Below, piece after piece: positions 1-8,636 of a stretch of 48,870 nucleotides of DNA. A model generated the notes under the pieces. That model had not been told where the DNA came from. It saw only the letters and a list, made by a program, of their open reading frames with translations, and did not search any database. Source of the stretch: Marinobacter sp. (GTDB lineage: Bacteria; Pseudomonadota; Gammaproteobacteria; Pseudomonadales; Oleiphilaceae). Both the position numbers and the translations under genes were made by a program. Each line of letters begins with the position of its first letter. Positions within the stretch are counted from its first letter, which is position 1. The stretch covers positions 1 to 48,870 of the forward strand of contig JABURI010000032.1 in NCBI GenBank assembly GCA_014762755.1. The letters run 5' to 3'.

Positions 1-339
1 GGGCGTTAATGGAAAAGGCTTCGGTCTTTTGGGTGGCTTTGTGACAGTAGCCTTGGTGTAGGGATTGGCAGCCAAACCCGCTTAACTTGGTGAGCACCAA
101 AGCCGTCAGAGTCTGCATCCGATTTTGTTGCTTCAATCAGCAAGGGTGTTGGTAGTACATCGGCGTTCGTCGCTAAAAATGTCGAAACATAACTATCGGT
201 TCCAAGCGACGCCCATAGAGCAGAAGGTGGGAATACCATAAGATAGGCGGGTGACTGGCTGCGAGCGTGGTGCCGTCTTAGCCGGGTGCTGTGCGCAGTT
301 TTATTTTTCCAACCCAATCATCAAGATAAGTCATTACCT
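1..339. other. Upstream stretch without a supported gene
   Basis: No gene could be supported in this stretch. An open frame of 103 codons lies on the minus strand (positions 6-317), but it has no recognisable domain, no good ribosome binding site and no clear partner, so it is left unassigned. The region ends in a short AT-rich segment just before the rluF start at 340, which is where that gene's promoter would be expected. The window begins inside this region, so a larger element extending to the left cannot be excluded. Confidence 0.4.
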
Positions 340-1332
340 ATGTTGAATGCCTCGTCGACCCGCCTCAATAAATACATCAGCAGCAGCGGTATGTGCTCGC
401 GCCGCGAAGCGGACCGTTACATTGAACAGGGCAACGTATCTCTGAATGGCCGGCGTGCTGAGGTGGGCGATCTGGTCATGCCCGGAGATACGGTAAAGGT
501 TAACGGGCAGCTGATCGAGCCGCCAGAGCCCGACGACTTCGTTTTCATTGCACTGAATAAACCCGTGGGCGTCGTCAGTACGACGGACACCAGTGAGCCT
601 AATAACATCCAGCGCTTTGTGGGCCACGGTACCCGAATATTCCCCATTGGTCGGCTGGATAAAGACTCCCAGGGCCTGATCTTTTTAACCAGTAACGGCG
701 ATCTGGTGAATAAGATTCTGCGCGCTGGCAACGAGCATGAAAAAGAATACCTGGTGGACGTGGATAAGCCCATTACCAAGGGCTTTATTGAGGGGATGGC
801 CAAAGGAGTGCCGATTCTGGGCACCGTGACCAAGAAGTGTAAGGTGCAACAGGAGTCCGCCAGGGTCTTCAGGATCACCCTGGTGCAGGGCTTGAACCGC
901 CAGATCCGCCGTATGTGCGAACACTTCGGTTACGATGTGGTCAAGCTGGAGCGTGTTCGCATCATGAATGTGAACCTCAAAGGCCTGGACGTTGGCGAAT
1001 GGCGCGACCTCACCCAGAAAGAGCTGAATGGCATTATGGACGCCATCAAAGACTCATCGTCTGAGGCGCCGGCCGGGCAGAAAACCACGCAGAAACGGTC
1101 CGGTAAAAAGCCCGGTCAGAAACGTGGTGGCCCACCCAAAGCCAAAAAAGCCGGCGCTAGCCCCAAGGGCCGGCAACAGTCGGGGAAACCATCCGGCAAA
1201 CCGGTGAAACCCGGCAAGGGCGGTCATAAAAACAGGCCGGGTGGCAAGCCTGGCGGTAAACCAGTCGGTAAAAACACGGGGCCAAAGTCAAAACGGCCAC
1301 GCAAGCCAAGCGTCAAGAAAGCGCGTGGCTAG
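340..1332 (+). CDS. rluF: 23S rRNA pseudouridine synthase RluF
   Basis: The product (330 residues) converts a specific uridine of 23S rRNA (position 2604 in E. coli numbering) to pseudouridine; in E. coli RluF can also modify tRNA-Tyr. An S4 RNA-binding domain comes first (about residues 7-55, with the conserved [11 protein letters not shown] stretch), then the RsuA/RluF catalytic domain with the [10 protein letters not shown] motif; the catalytic Asp is residue 107, the same number as in E. coli RluF. The likely start is the ATG at 340, because the family begins with a short leader right before the S4 domain; an in-frame ATG at 286 would add 18 unrelated residues. From about residue 245 on, the protein carries a long Lys/Gly/Pro-rich basic tail, longer than in E. 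coli, probably for RNA contact. Its stop overlaps the stop of rlmE on the other strand by four bases. Confidence 0.93.
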   Translation: MLNASSTRLNKYISSSGMCSRREADRYIEQGNVSLNGRRAEVGDLVMPGDTVKVNGQLIEPPEPDDFVFIALNKPVGVVSTTDTSEPNNIQRFVGHGTRIFPIGRLDKDSQGLIFLTSNGDLVNKILRAGNEHEKEYLVDVDKPITKGFIEGMAKGVPILGTVTKKCKVQQESARVFRITLVQGLNRQIRRMCEHFGYDVVKLERVRIMNVNLKGLDVGEWRDLTQKELNGIMDAIKDSSSEAPAGQKTTQKRSGKKPGQKRGGPPKAKKAGASPKGRQQSGKPSGKPVKPGKGGHKNRPGGKPGGKPVGKNTGPKSKRPRKPSVKKARG

Positions 1333-1949
1333 TCTTTGAAGCCTTTGGCCACCACGTAGACCTCGCGGGAGCGGGCGCGTGACGCATCGGGTTTGCGAAT
1401 CAAGACCTTGCTGAACGACGAACGCACGTCTTTGAGGTACTCGTCATAGCCCACCCCCTGAAACACCTTGGCGACAAAACAGCCGCCGGGCTTCAGGACC
1501 TGGCGGGCCATATCCAGGGCCAGCTCCACCAGATACATGGACGCTGCCTGGTCGGCCACATTGATACCGCTGATGTTGGGGGCCATGTCCGAGACCACCA
1601 GGTCCACCGGGGCGTTGTCCAGGGTGGCCATGATGTCGTCAAAGACTTCGTCTTCGGTAAAGTCTCCCTGGATGAAGTCCACACCCGCTATGGCATCCAT
1701 GGGCAGAATATCGGACGCGATCACGCGGCCCTTGGCGCCGACCCTGGTCGCCAATACCTGCGACCAGCCGCCCGGTGCACTGCCAAGGTCCATGGTCACC
1801 ATGCCGGGGCGAACCAGCTTGTCTTTCTCAATTAGCTCAAGCAGCTTGTAGCTGGCGCGGGAGCGATAGCCATCAGCTTGCGCGCGTTTCACATACACAT
1901 CATTGACGTGCTCATCAAGCCATTGCTGGCTGCTTTTGGATCTGGCCAT
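1329..1949 (-). CDS. rlmE: 23S rRNA (uridine-2'-O)-methyltransferase RlmE
   Basis: The 206-residue product is the FtsJ/RrmJ enzyme that methylates the 2'-OH of U2552 in the 23S rRNA A-loop, a late 50S assembly step, using S-adenosylmethionine. The SAM-binding motif [10 protein letters not shown] lies at residues 55-64, and the catalytic K-D-K-E tetrad is intact (K35, D121, K161, E196). Length matches the family. In most gammaproteobacteria rlmE sits directly before ftsH; here it stands alone between rluF and a TrmH-type gene, so it is out of its usual context. A good sigma-70 promoter precedes it (see the site at 1985-2014). It converges on rluF with a CTAG stop overlap. Confidence 0.95.
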   Translation of the reverse strand: MARSKSSQQWLDEHVNDVYVKRAQADGYRSRASYKLLELIEKDKLVRPGMVTMDLGSAPGGWSQVLATRVGAKGRVIASDILPMDAIAGVDFIQGDFTEDEVFDDIMATLDNAPVDLVVSDMAPNISGINVADQAASMYLVELALDMARQVLKPGGCFVAKVFQGVGYDEYLKDVRSSFSKVLIRKPDASRARSREVYVVAKGFKD

Positions 1950-1984
1950 GTCATTGCTCTGAATAGAACCTGAAGTGTGCGCGG

Positions 1985-2014
1985 ATTATACCTGCTCCGG
2001 CAGGGGGCTGTAAC
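1985..2014 (-). promoter_or_regulatory. Likely sigma-70 promoter of rlmE
   Basis: On the minus strand a perfect -10 box TATAAT (1990-1985) follows a -35-like GTTACA (2014-2009) after 18 bp. Transcription would start near 1978, leaving a leader of about 30 bases before the rlmE ATG. Seen in the sequence; not tested. Confidence 0.55.
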
Positions 2015-2033
2015 ATGGGGAAATCCCGATCCA

Positions 2034-2042
2034 TGCTAGTAT
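2034..2042 (+). promoter_or_regulatory. Likely extended -10 promoter of the TrmH-type gene
   Basis: TGCTAGTAT has the extended -10 form (TGn followed by TAGTAT). It sits about 28 bases before the ATG at 2071, and no convincing -35 box is seen, as is usual for extended -10 promoters. Confidence 0.4.
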
Positions 2043-2070
2043 TCACTGGCTTATTGGTTTGAGTAGCGCG

Positions 2071-2817
2071 ATGAAACTGGATGACATAAAAAAGCTGCAT
2101 AAGAAAAAAGGCCGCAAAGATCTGGGCTGTTTTTTGGTGGAAGGCGAGCACCTGATCCTGGAGCTGGAAAAGGCGGCCAGAGCCATTCCTGCATTCCGGC
2201 AGGCGAAAGTTTATGTCAGTGAAAGTTACGGCGACGTGGCGACATCGCTGGAACAGGTACGTATTACTGACAAGCAAATGCAAAAGATTGCCGATACGCA
2301 GACCCCGCAGGGCATTGTTGCGGTGGTGCCGTTTCGTACTGCTGAGCCGCTCTCTGCGCCTTCTGTTGATGCGGGTGAAACACCCCACGAAAAAACCATT
2401 TATTTATACGAAGTTCAGGACCCGGGCAACCTGGGTACCATTTTGCGAACCTTGGCCTGGTTCGGCGGTTTTCGCTGCGTATTAAGCCCCAACAGTGTGG
2501 ACCCCTATAACCCAAAAGTGGTGCGCGCGAGTATGGGGGCGATTTTCCATTTGCCCATTGAATTGGATGTGAGTATCAACGAGCTGAAAACGCGCTTTGA
2601 TCACTTTGCGTGCCTGGATATTGCCGGAGCACCACTCTCCAGTGAAAGCTTTACAACGCAACAGTGCTTTATATTTGGCAATGAAGCGCGCGGAGTTCCC
2701 CACGACGAACTGGCCGGGCTTGATGTGACCGCGTATTCCATTAAAGGGGCCGGCGTTCTTGAATCGCTGAATTTGGCCACGGCCGTCAATATGTGCGCGT
2801 ACGAACTGAATCGCTAG
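2071..2817 (+). CDS. TrmH/SpoU-family RNA 2'-O-methyltransferase
   Basis: The product (248 residues) belongs to the SPOUT class of RNA ribose methyltransferases, which bind SAM in a trefoil knot. The N-terminal part (about residues 1-95) looks like the substrate-binding domain of TsnR/RlmB-like proteins (KKGRKDLGCFLVEGEHLI region). The three SpoU motifs follow: VQDPGNLGTILRT, FGNEARGV, and a third around LESLNLATAVNM. The rRNA or tRNA target cannot be told from the sequence. The ATG at 2071 is preferred over the TTG at 2059 because it sits about 7 bases after a GAG and directly before the conserved part. It is divergent from rlmE, so three RNA-modifying enzymes are clustered here. Confidence 0.85.
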   Translation: MKLDDIKKLHKKKGRKDLGCFLVEGEHLILELEKAARAIPAFRQAKVYVSESYGDVATSLEQVRITDKQMQKIADTQTPQGIVAVVPFRTAEPLSAPSVDAGETPHEKTIYLYEVQDPGNLGTILRTLAWFGGFRCVLSPNSVDPYNPKVVRASMGAIFHLPIELDVSINELKTRFDHFACLDIAGAPLSSESFTTQQCFIFGNEARGVPHDELAGLDVTAYSIKGAGVLESLNLATAVNMCAYELNR

Positions 2818-2991
2818 CTTCGACACCGCTCACAGATCCGGTCATGGGGTCTCGGAATCCTGCAAGAAAAGGCCTCCGTTTGAGGTATAAAAAAAAGGAT
2901 TTAACAATCGGCTGCACAGCGACCGATTTTCCACCGCTTCGCTCTGCTTTTGTTTGCAGCTCATGGGCGACGTTAACGATATGGAGTCTGT

Positions 2992-3486
2992 GTGAAGTAT
3001 TTTGCGTACGGATCCAATATGTCTCTCCCAAGACTGAAAGAGAGGGTGCCCGGTGCCGAGCGAATCGGTATGTTCACGCTTGTTGAGCATTCTCTCCGGT
3101 TTCATAAGTGGAGCAGAGTAGATGGTTCGGCAAAGTGCGATGCGCTGTTTACTGGAAATCCCGATGACCACATCATTGGCGCGCTTTTCGAGATACCGGT
3201 GCACGAGAAAGGAGCGCTAGACCAGGCTGAGGGACTAGGCTTCGGCTATCAGGAGAAACGGGTTACGGTAACGGATGCTCAGGGGAATGCCCTTGAAGCG
3301 TTTACCTACTATGCAACCGATACCGATCCATCCTTGATGCCTTATTCCTGGTATTTGCATCACGTGATCTACGGCGCGAAAGAAATTGGGGTTCCAGACG
3401 ACTACCTGGAGGCCGTCTCAGCCACGAAAAGCCGGGAAGATCCTGATCGGGAAAGAGATGCCAGAGAGCGGGCAATATACCGCTAG
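2992..3486 (+). CDS. Gamma-glutamylcyclotransferase-family protein
   Basis: The 164-residue product has the AIG2/GGCT fold, whose members release 5-oxoproline from gamma-glutamyl amines or peptides. The substrate-binding loop YGSN is at residues 6-9 and the catalytic Glu sits in LDQAEG (E80), so the key residues are present. The start is a GTG at 2992, preceded by GGAG with five spacer bases. The gene ends inside the stop codon of the convergent aspartoacylase-like gene (CTAG overlap, 3483-3486). Its closeness to a glutamate-cysteine-ligase-like gene suggests, as inference only, a shared gamma-glutamyl compound. Confidence 0.85.
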   Translation: MKYFAYGSNMSLPRLKERVPGAERIGMFTLVEHSLRFHKWSRVDGSAKCDALFTGNPDDHIIGALFEIPVHEKGALDQAEGLGFGYQEKRVTVTDAQGNALEAFTYYATDTDPSLMPYSWYLHHVIYGAKEIGVPDDYLEAVSATKSREDPDRERDARERAIYR

Positions 3487-4538
3487 AAAATGGGCTCGCC
3501 CGTCGCTTTGACCGCATAGAACAGGCAGTCACTCTTCGCAATCACCGGGTTGGTGGTAATCATGAAGGCTTTTAGGGCCTGGGCGGGGTAGATCTGCCCA
3601 TCCCTGACCCGAAGAACCTGTTCCATGTTCTCGGTCCGGTTGTGGCTGATCGCCGTGAGTATGCCAAGGCCTTTTTCTCCAACCCATCCCAGAGGCTCGT
3701 CCGGGGAAACAATCCCGAAATTGCGATGTTCGATGTCTGGCGGAAACGTGAGGTCAGCCTGACCGCTTGGCTCAAGGCGGTATTCGATGGTCGCTTCAGG
3801 CGCCAGCTCCACCCGGATCGGATTTCGCAGTAAGGCGACGTCCCACTCGGCTTTTTCCAGCGATAGCACGTCGGGTCTTGAGGTGTAGCGAACGAGTCCC
3901 TCGTACGCCAGTTCATGGGCCTGATCATCCTGGGCCCCGCCACACTCGATGGTCACCGTGGGTACCTCCTGTTCCGAATATTCCATCAGCGCTCCCAGGC
4001 GAAGATCCGTCATGATGAGGCGGTCGGTGAAGAGGGAGGTCAGCGCCTGATGGGCGGCGTCATTGGTGATGGTCACAGCGAAGGCCGGGCCTGTGCCTGA
4101 GGTGTTGTGCACGTCCAGCAGGCATTCGGGGTTCGTGTCGCGAAGCTCTTCCAGCATGGCCCTGGCAATCGCCCCTTCCTGCCCCTCAAAGGGTTCTTTA
4201 AAACACCGGTTGAGGTCGCGCCCATCGGGCAGCTGGCGTAGTGACAGCGCGGGCGGGATCTTCGCGGGATAGACGCCGCCCAGGAGAAACAGCATGTTGA
4301 CCTCGGGCGTGTGCTGCTCAAGCAGCCACCGGTGAAGCGCAAACAGCCCCGACGGTTCATTGCCATGGATCAGTGTTGCCATGGCCCGGGTACGGGAGCG
4401 ATCGCGACCGGCCACCCGAACCACCGTGGGCTTGTGCAAACGGTCCAGCCACTTCAGGGGGGAGCGACCCAACGTTTGGGGTGACGGGTCATTGAGGTAC
4501 TCAAGTACGTTTGAATTGCTCACGTTGACAGTGTCCAT
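3483..4538 (-). CDS. Succinylglutamate desuccinylase/aspartoacylase-family zinc hydrolase
   Basis: The product (351 residues) is a zinc amidohydrolase of the AstE/ASPA family (M14-like carboxypeptidase fold), which removes an acyl group from an N-acyl amino acid. Zinc ligands are readable in HGNEPSG (H58, E61) and LDVHNTSG (H144); the RDLNR segment (107-111) and the catalytic Glu in TIECGG (E198) are also present. It overlaps the upstream glutamate-cysteine-ligase-like gene by 19 bases, so the two are almost certainly co-translated. AstE proper sits in an arginine-succinyltransferase operon, which is absent here, so the substrate is probably something else. Confidence 0.85.
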   Translation of the reverse strand: MDTVNVSNSNVLEYLNDPSPQTLGRSPLKWLDRLHKPTVVRVAGRDRSRTRAMATLIHGNEPSGLFALHRWLLEQHTPEVNMLFLLGGVYPAKIPPALSLRQLPDGRDLNRCFKEPFEGQEGAIARAMLEELRDTNPECLLDVHNTSGTGPAFAVTITNDAAHQALTSLFTDRLIMTDLRLGALMEYSEQEVPTVTIECGGAQDDQAHELAYEGLVRYTSRPDVLSLEKAEWDVALLRNPIRVELAPEATIEYRLEPSGQADLTFPPDIEHRNFGIVSPDEPLGWVGEKGLGILTAISHNRTENMEQVLRVRDGQIYPAQALKAFMITTNPVIAKSDCLFYAVKATGEPIF

Positions 4539-6004
4539 TCATGGAGCGGCACGTTTTTCTTCTGGTTGGTCATGTAAAGAGACAGCATGCTCCGGAACGC
4601 CTCATCGGGGCTCCGGGATTTGAATAAAGACTCGGTGATGTGGCGCTGCCATCGGGCACCCGACATGCCGGTTTCAATGCGGCCCTCGATGATGCCCAGC
4701 AGGCGGTGAATTTCCCTCTCGTCCACGGCTGTTTGTTGCAATGCTTCCCGGGCGCGGGCCAGCAGCTCACGGGCCACGGTCAGCAGGGGCGTATCCTGCA
4801 ACTGGACCTGATCCTTGTGCGGCCAGATGATGTCTGCGCCGATGCCGTCTTTGGCGGCGCGGTAGAAATTGTGTTCGGTGTAATGGAAGGGGAGTATCGA
4901 CGTCAGATGACGGATGTCATCGAGCACGGCCAACGCAGCCCCGATCACGAACAGCCCGTTAGCACACATATCAGTGGCAGTCGGACCCGCAGGCATGGAA
5001 CGAATCTCGATGCGCAGGTGCCCCCCGTCTGCATGGTCGTAGATGGCCCGGTTCCAGGGCCAGGTGGTGCCCTGGTGCAGTCGCAGCTCGGAAAGTTTTG
5101 GTACCTCGCCACAGTCAATCACGGCCATGGGGTCTTCATCCGACATCACTGGAATGATGGGCGGATACAGCGATGCGGAAGCCGCAAACAGTTCCCAGGC
5201 GCTGCGGGCCCAGCCGTTGCCGTAATAGACCCGTGGCGGGTGGCGCCAGGTTTTACGATTGGGGGAGCGGCTGTCGATGGATTGCTTGAACAGGGCAATA
5301 CGGGTTTCGTCCCAGAGGTGGTGGCCAAACAGGCTGGGTGAATTGCTGGCCAGGGCCAGGACAATCGGCGTGACCAGCTGGATCGCATTGAAATAATCCG
5401 CAAAGCGCTGGGCAGGCACACGCCAGTGCAGCTGGAACGAGGTATTGGCCCCTTCCATGTAGACGTCGTCCGCTTCCAGATCGATGACATCGTTGCCACC
5501 GATATGGATGCTGAACGGCTCGCCCCGTTGCTTGAGCAGCGCGTTGGACAGGGCATGGTAGCGGGGCACGTCTGTCATCACATGCGCGCCCATGTCGGAC
5601 TGGCGCAGGGTGGGCAGAATTCCGATCGGTACCAGCTCTCCGTCCAGTGGTGCGGCGTGCTGGTTGATTCGCCGGATGGCCGCGAGCAGCTCCTGCTCTG
5701 TTCGGGCAAATGGTTGTCCCCTGAAAGCCTGGGGGCTGAGGTTGTATTCGAGATTGAAGCGGTTGAGCTCAACGGTCAGTTGGGAGTCCTGAACGCTGGC
5801 GGCGATTTCTGTGTTGATGGGTTGAACGCGCAGCTCAGGGTTTACGATGTAGAACTCGACCTCGGCTCCAATGGAGCTCTCACCCTCACCGAAGCCGGGT
5901 CGGTCCAGAAGGCGGGTGAGTGCTGTAAGGTCCGTCCGGACCTTGGCAGCAAAACGCTCGAACTCTTCCGGCGCAAATTCTGTTGTTCTGATCGATAGTC
6001 CCAC
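4520..6004 (-). CDS. Glutamate-cysteine-ligase-like carboxylate-amine ligase (GCS2 family)
   Basis: The 494-residue product belongs to the GCS2/YbdK group of ATP-grasp-like ligases that join a carboxylate, often the gamma-carboxyl of Glu, to an amine. The GAEVEF motif (E48, E50) and the VELNRFNLEYNLSP segment (E79, E86) carry the metal- and substrate-binding acids typical of the family. It is about 120 residues longer than YbdK, with the extra length mostly at the C-terminus. The start is a GTG with only a weak Shine-Dalgarno sequence; no later Met would keep the first motif. It overlaps the deacylase gene by 19 bases. Whether it makes gamma-glutamylcysteine or another amide cannot be told from sequence. 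Confidence 0.82.
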   Translation of the reverse strand: MGLSIRTTEFAPEEFERFAAKVRTDLTALTRLLDRPGFGEGESSIGAEVEFYIVNPELRVQPINTEIAASVQDSQLTVELNRFNLEYNLSPQAFRGQPFARTEQELLAAIRRINQHAAPLDGELVPIGILPTLRQSDMGAHVMTDVPRYHALSNALLKQRGEPFSIHIGGNDVIDLEADDVYMEGANTSFQLHWRVPAQRFADYFNAIQLVTPIVLALASNSPSLFGHHLWDETRIALFKQSIDSRSPNRKTWRHPPRVYYGNGWARSAWELFAASASLYPPIIPVMSDEDPMAVIDCGEVPKLSELRLHQGTTWPWNRAIYDHADGGHLRIEIRSMPAGPTATDMCANGLFVIGAALAVLDDIRHLTSILPFHYTEHNFYRAAKDGIGADIIWPHKDQVQLQDTPLLTVARELLARAREALQQTAVDEREIHRLLGIIEGRIETGMSGARWQRHITESLFKSRSPDEAFRSMLSLYMTNQKKNVPLHEWTLST

Positions 6005-6250
6005 CGTAAGTCGTCTCTAGTACTGACTTACCTTGATATTAGTGGAAGATGCGCCCGGCACCAGCCCCATTGAAGCAGACCCTCAGGAACGGATTGTCGC
6101 GGTTTGCTATTGATCATTTTCTTGCCTTGAAGCAAAACGGACAGATCAGGCTGTGTAACAATCACTCTTGAGCTATCCTGATGTCCGAAACTGACAGAAA
6201 AACAGTGACAGCATTCCCGCTATAGCTGGGCTTTGATAACGGAGTGTCCC

Positions 6251-7240
6251 TTGCACATACTCGTTACCGGTGGCGCCGGCTTCATCGGCTCCAACATTGC
6301 TGAATACCATCTTCAACGCGGCGACAAGGTACATGTGGTGGATAACCTCAGTACCGGGTCGGAAGCCAACATTGCCGCCTTTCGTGATAACCCGAGCTTC
6401 CGCTTCGATCAGGCCGACATTGTCACCTGGGGTGACCTCGATATGGCCGTGGCCTGGGCGGACCGCATCTACCACATGGCCGCCGTGGTCGGCGTGTACC
6501 GGGTGCTCAGCGAACCGGTAGGAACCATGGCCACCAACATCGCCGGTACCGAGCGCCTGCTGAGATCGGTCAACCGGGACAGCTGGTCGCCGCAGGTGAT
6601 TCTCGCCTCCAGTTCCGAGGTTTATGGGCCGCACAACGAGGCGCAGCTCAGTGAAGAGGACTCCCTGATCATCCAGTCCGGTGCTCCGCTGCGCTGGAAC
6701 TACGCCATCAGCAAACTGGCGGACGAGGGATTCGGGCTAGCCTACGCCCGCGAGCACAATATTCCGGTCATCATTGCCCGGTTCTTCAATACGGTGGGCC
6801 CCAGGCAGACAGGTCGTTATGGCATGGTGGTGCCGCGCTTTGTGCAGAAGGCTGTGGCCAACGAGCCGATCACTGTATTCGGCGATGGCGAGCAGTCCCG
6901 TTCCTTCTGCGACGTGCGCGATACCGTGGTGGCGCTCGACCGGCTGGCCTCCATGCCTGATTTGCCTACCGGCGAGATCGTGAATGTCGGCAGCGAACGG
7001 GAAATCAGTATCAACGAGCTCGCCCGCCTGGTCATCGAATGCGCCGGCAGCAAGTCCACCATTGAGCACATTCCCTACAGGGAAGCCTACGGCGCGGAGT
7101 TCGAGGATATCCGCCACCGTCGTCCTTCACTGGCAAAACTTCGTCGGCTCACCGGCTTTGAACACGCCTGGACCCTGGAAAAAACCCTTACCGACCTGAT
7201 CAATCGGGCCCGCACGCAGCACAAGGAAGGGGAGAAGTAG
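6251..7240 (+). CDS. NAD-dependent sugar-nucleotide epimerase/dehydratase
   Basis: The product (329 residues) is an extended short-chain dehydrogenase acting on a nucleotide sugar such as UDP-glucose or UDP-N-acetylglucosamine. The Rossmann motif TGGAGFIG lies at residues 6-13, a Ser-rich active-site stretch (SSSEVYG) at about 120-126, and the catalytic YxxxK is YAISK (Y151, K155). The start is a TTG at 6251 with GGAG six bases upstream, giving the usual MHILVTGGAG opening; an earlier TTG at 6233 would add six residues and lacks a ribosome site. It is the first gene of a three-gene operon and would supply the sugar donor for the next gene. The exact reaction is not decidable from the motifs. 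Confidence 0.88.
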   Translation: MHILVTGGAGFIGSNIAEYHLQRGDKVHVVDNLSTGSEANIAAFRDNPSFRFDQADIVTWGDLDMAVAWADRIYHMAAVVGVYRVLSEPVGTMATNIAGTERLLRSVNRDSWSPQVILASSSEVYGPHNEAQLSEEDSLIIQSGAPLRWNYAISKLADEGFGLAYAREHNIPVIIARFFNTVGPRQTGRYGMVVPRFVQKAVANEPITVFGDGEQSRSFCDVRDTVVALDRLASMPDLPTGEIVNVGSEREISINELARLVIECAGSKSTIEHIPYREAYGAEFEDIRHRRPSLAKLRRLTGFEHAWTLEKTLTDLINRARTQHKEGEK

Positions 7241-7241
7241 T

Positions 7242-8636
7242 ATGGCAACGGCGCCCTGGTTCGTCATTGGTCCGAGCACACTGGTGGCCTTCATCGGGCT
7301 TCTTCGCGGACCGGACAAAACTCCCCCCGAAAGCTCGGAGGACTGGCACGATGCCACGGTGGACGTGATCATCCCGGCTCTCAACGAAGAGCAGAACATC
7401 TTGCTTGCCCTGAGTTCCATTGCCCGCCAGAGCTTCAAGCCTCGCAAGGTCATTCTTGTGGACGACGGGAGTACCGACCGGACTGCCGAAGTGGCCCGCG
7501 CCTTTGGCGAAGATCTGGGGCTGAACCTGGAAGTGATCCGGCGCGAGCAATCCATCGGCAAGACACCCACTCTCAAGCGGGGTGCCCGTGAGCTGGATGC
7601 CGATGTTGAGGTGGTGCTCGATGGTGACACCTTCCTGGAATCGGAAAACTACATCGAGCGTCTGGTGCAGGAACTCTATAAGGCTCCCGGCGTGGCTTCC
7701 GCCTGCGGGGTGGTGCAGCCGATGCGGGAAAAAGACCGGCAGGAAGTGACGAACGCAGCACCCCTCAGGGGCTTCCTTGAAAAACACGCGAATTATGTGA
7801 CGCCCCGCCCAAGCGCCTGGCACCGCTTCAACCGGGCCATCACCAATTTTTACCGCGGCATTCTCTACACCTTTCTCCAGCGCTTCGTGTACCGGGGCCA
7901 GATGGTGGTGTTCGGCAGCATTATCAATCCGGTGGGCTGTGCCGTGGCCTATCGCCGCGAATACCTCAGAAAACTGTTCGACTACTACGAGCCGATCCTG
8001 GGAGACGACCTGACCAACTCCGAAGACATCTTCATCGGCTTTGCCCTGCTGAACGAGGGCTACCGCAACGTCCAGCTCCAGGACGTGGCGGTCCGGTCGC
8101 TGGAACCGGAGTTTCCGCGGCTGGCGCACCAGCTGTACTTCTGGTCCTCCAGCTTCCTTCAGAGCTGCTATTACTTCGATGGCCTGTTGCGCAGTCCGTT
8201 CAAGGGCTTCCGTCGGTATCGTCAGAAGCATGAGGCGAAACACTACGAACAGGAGCATCCGGACACTCGGAACCATATCCACCGGCGCGGCGAACCCTAC
8301 CGTCAGCCCTGGGGGCAGGGCTATACCAAACAGTTCGGCCGGCCCATGGGCTGGGCTGTATTCATGGCCGCGCTGGAGAAGATTGCCTTTCCCACCGCGC
8401 TTTTGATCATGCTGATTCTCCAGCTGTGGGGCCCGTTGCTGATTACCTTCCTGGCCGAAATGACCCTGGTCATCCTGATCCTCATGTTCAATGCCCCGGG
8501 GCACCGATTCCGTGCCTTCTGGGAGGCCATCGCGGTCACCCCGCTGCGATACGGCAGCCTGCTGTTTGATGCGGCGAACATCGGACGGTTCGCTACCGAT
8601 CTCTGGATCACCCGCAACCGGAGGTGGCGCAAATGA
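7242..8636 (+). CDS. Membrane family 2 glycosyltransferase, polysaccharide synthase-like
   Basis: The product (464 residues) is a GT2 enzyme with a GT-A fold. The UDP-sugar-binding Asp pair lies in VDDGSTD (D74, D75), the DxD in LDGDT (D127, D129), and a third acidic motif in SEDIFIGF (E261, D262). Processive synthases of this class (PgaC, NodC, hyaluronan synthase) have a QxxRW motif; here the matching place reads QLYFW (297-301), so the Arg is a Phe. One hydrophobic segment is at the N-terminus (about 6-21) and two or three near the C-terminus (about 360-425), consistent with an inner-membrane enzyme. It starts one base after the epimerase stop and overlaps the next gene in ATGA, so all three genes are translationally coupled. 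Confidence 0.85.
   Translation: MATAPWFVIGPSTLVAFIGLLRGPDKTPPESSEDWHDATVDVIIPALNEEQNILLALSSIARQSFKPRKVILVDDGSTDRTAEVARAFGEDLGLNLEVIRREQSIGKTPTLKRGARELDADVEVVLDGDTFLESENYIERLVQELYKAPGVASACGVVQPMREKDRQEVTNAAPLRGFLEKHANYVTPRPSAWHRFNRAITNFYRGILYTFLQRFVYRGQMVVFGSIINPVGCAVAYRREYLRKLFDYYEPILGDDLTNSEDIFIGFALLNEGYRNVQLQDVAVRSLEPEFPRLAHQLYFWSSSFLQSCYYFDGLLRSPFKGFRRYRQKHEAKHYEQEHPDTRNHIHRRGEPYRQPWGQGYTKQFGRPMGWAVFMAALEKIAFPTALLIMLILQLWGPLLITFLAEMTLVILILMFNAPGHRFRAFWEAIAVTPLRYGSLLFDAANIGRFATDLWITRNRRWRK

Noticed and set aside
1-10. The bases GGGCGTTAAT at the window start resemble the end of an integron attC site.
   Set aside because: Only the last bases of a possible site are visible, the core does not fully fit GTTRRRY, and no second attC or integrase was seen.
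6-317. Minus-strand open frame of 103 codons.
   Set aside because: No domain, ribosome site or partner could be seen; it may be part of a larger element outside the window but cannot be supported.
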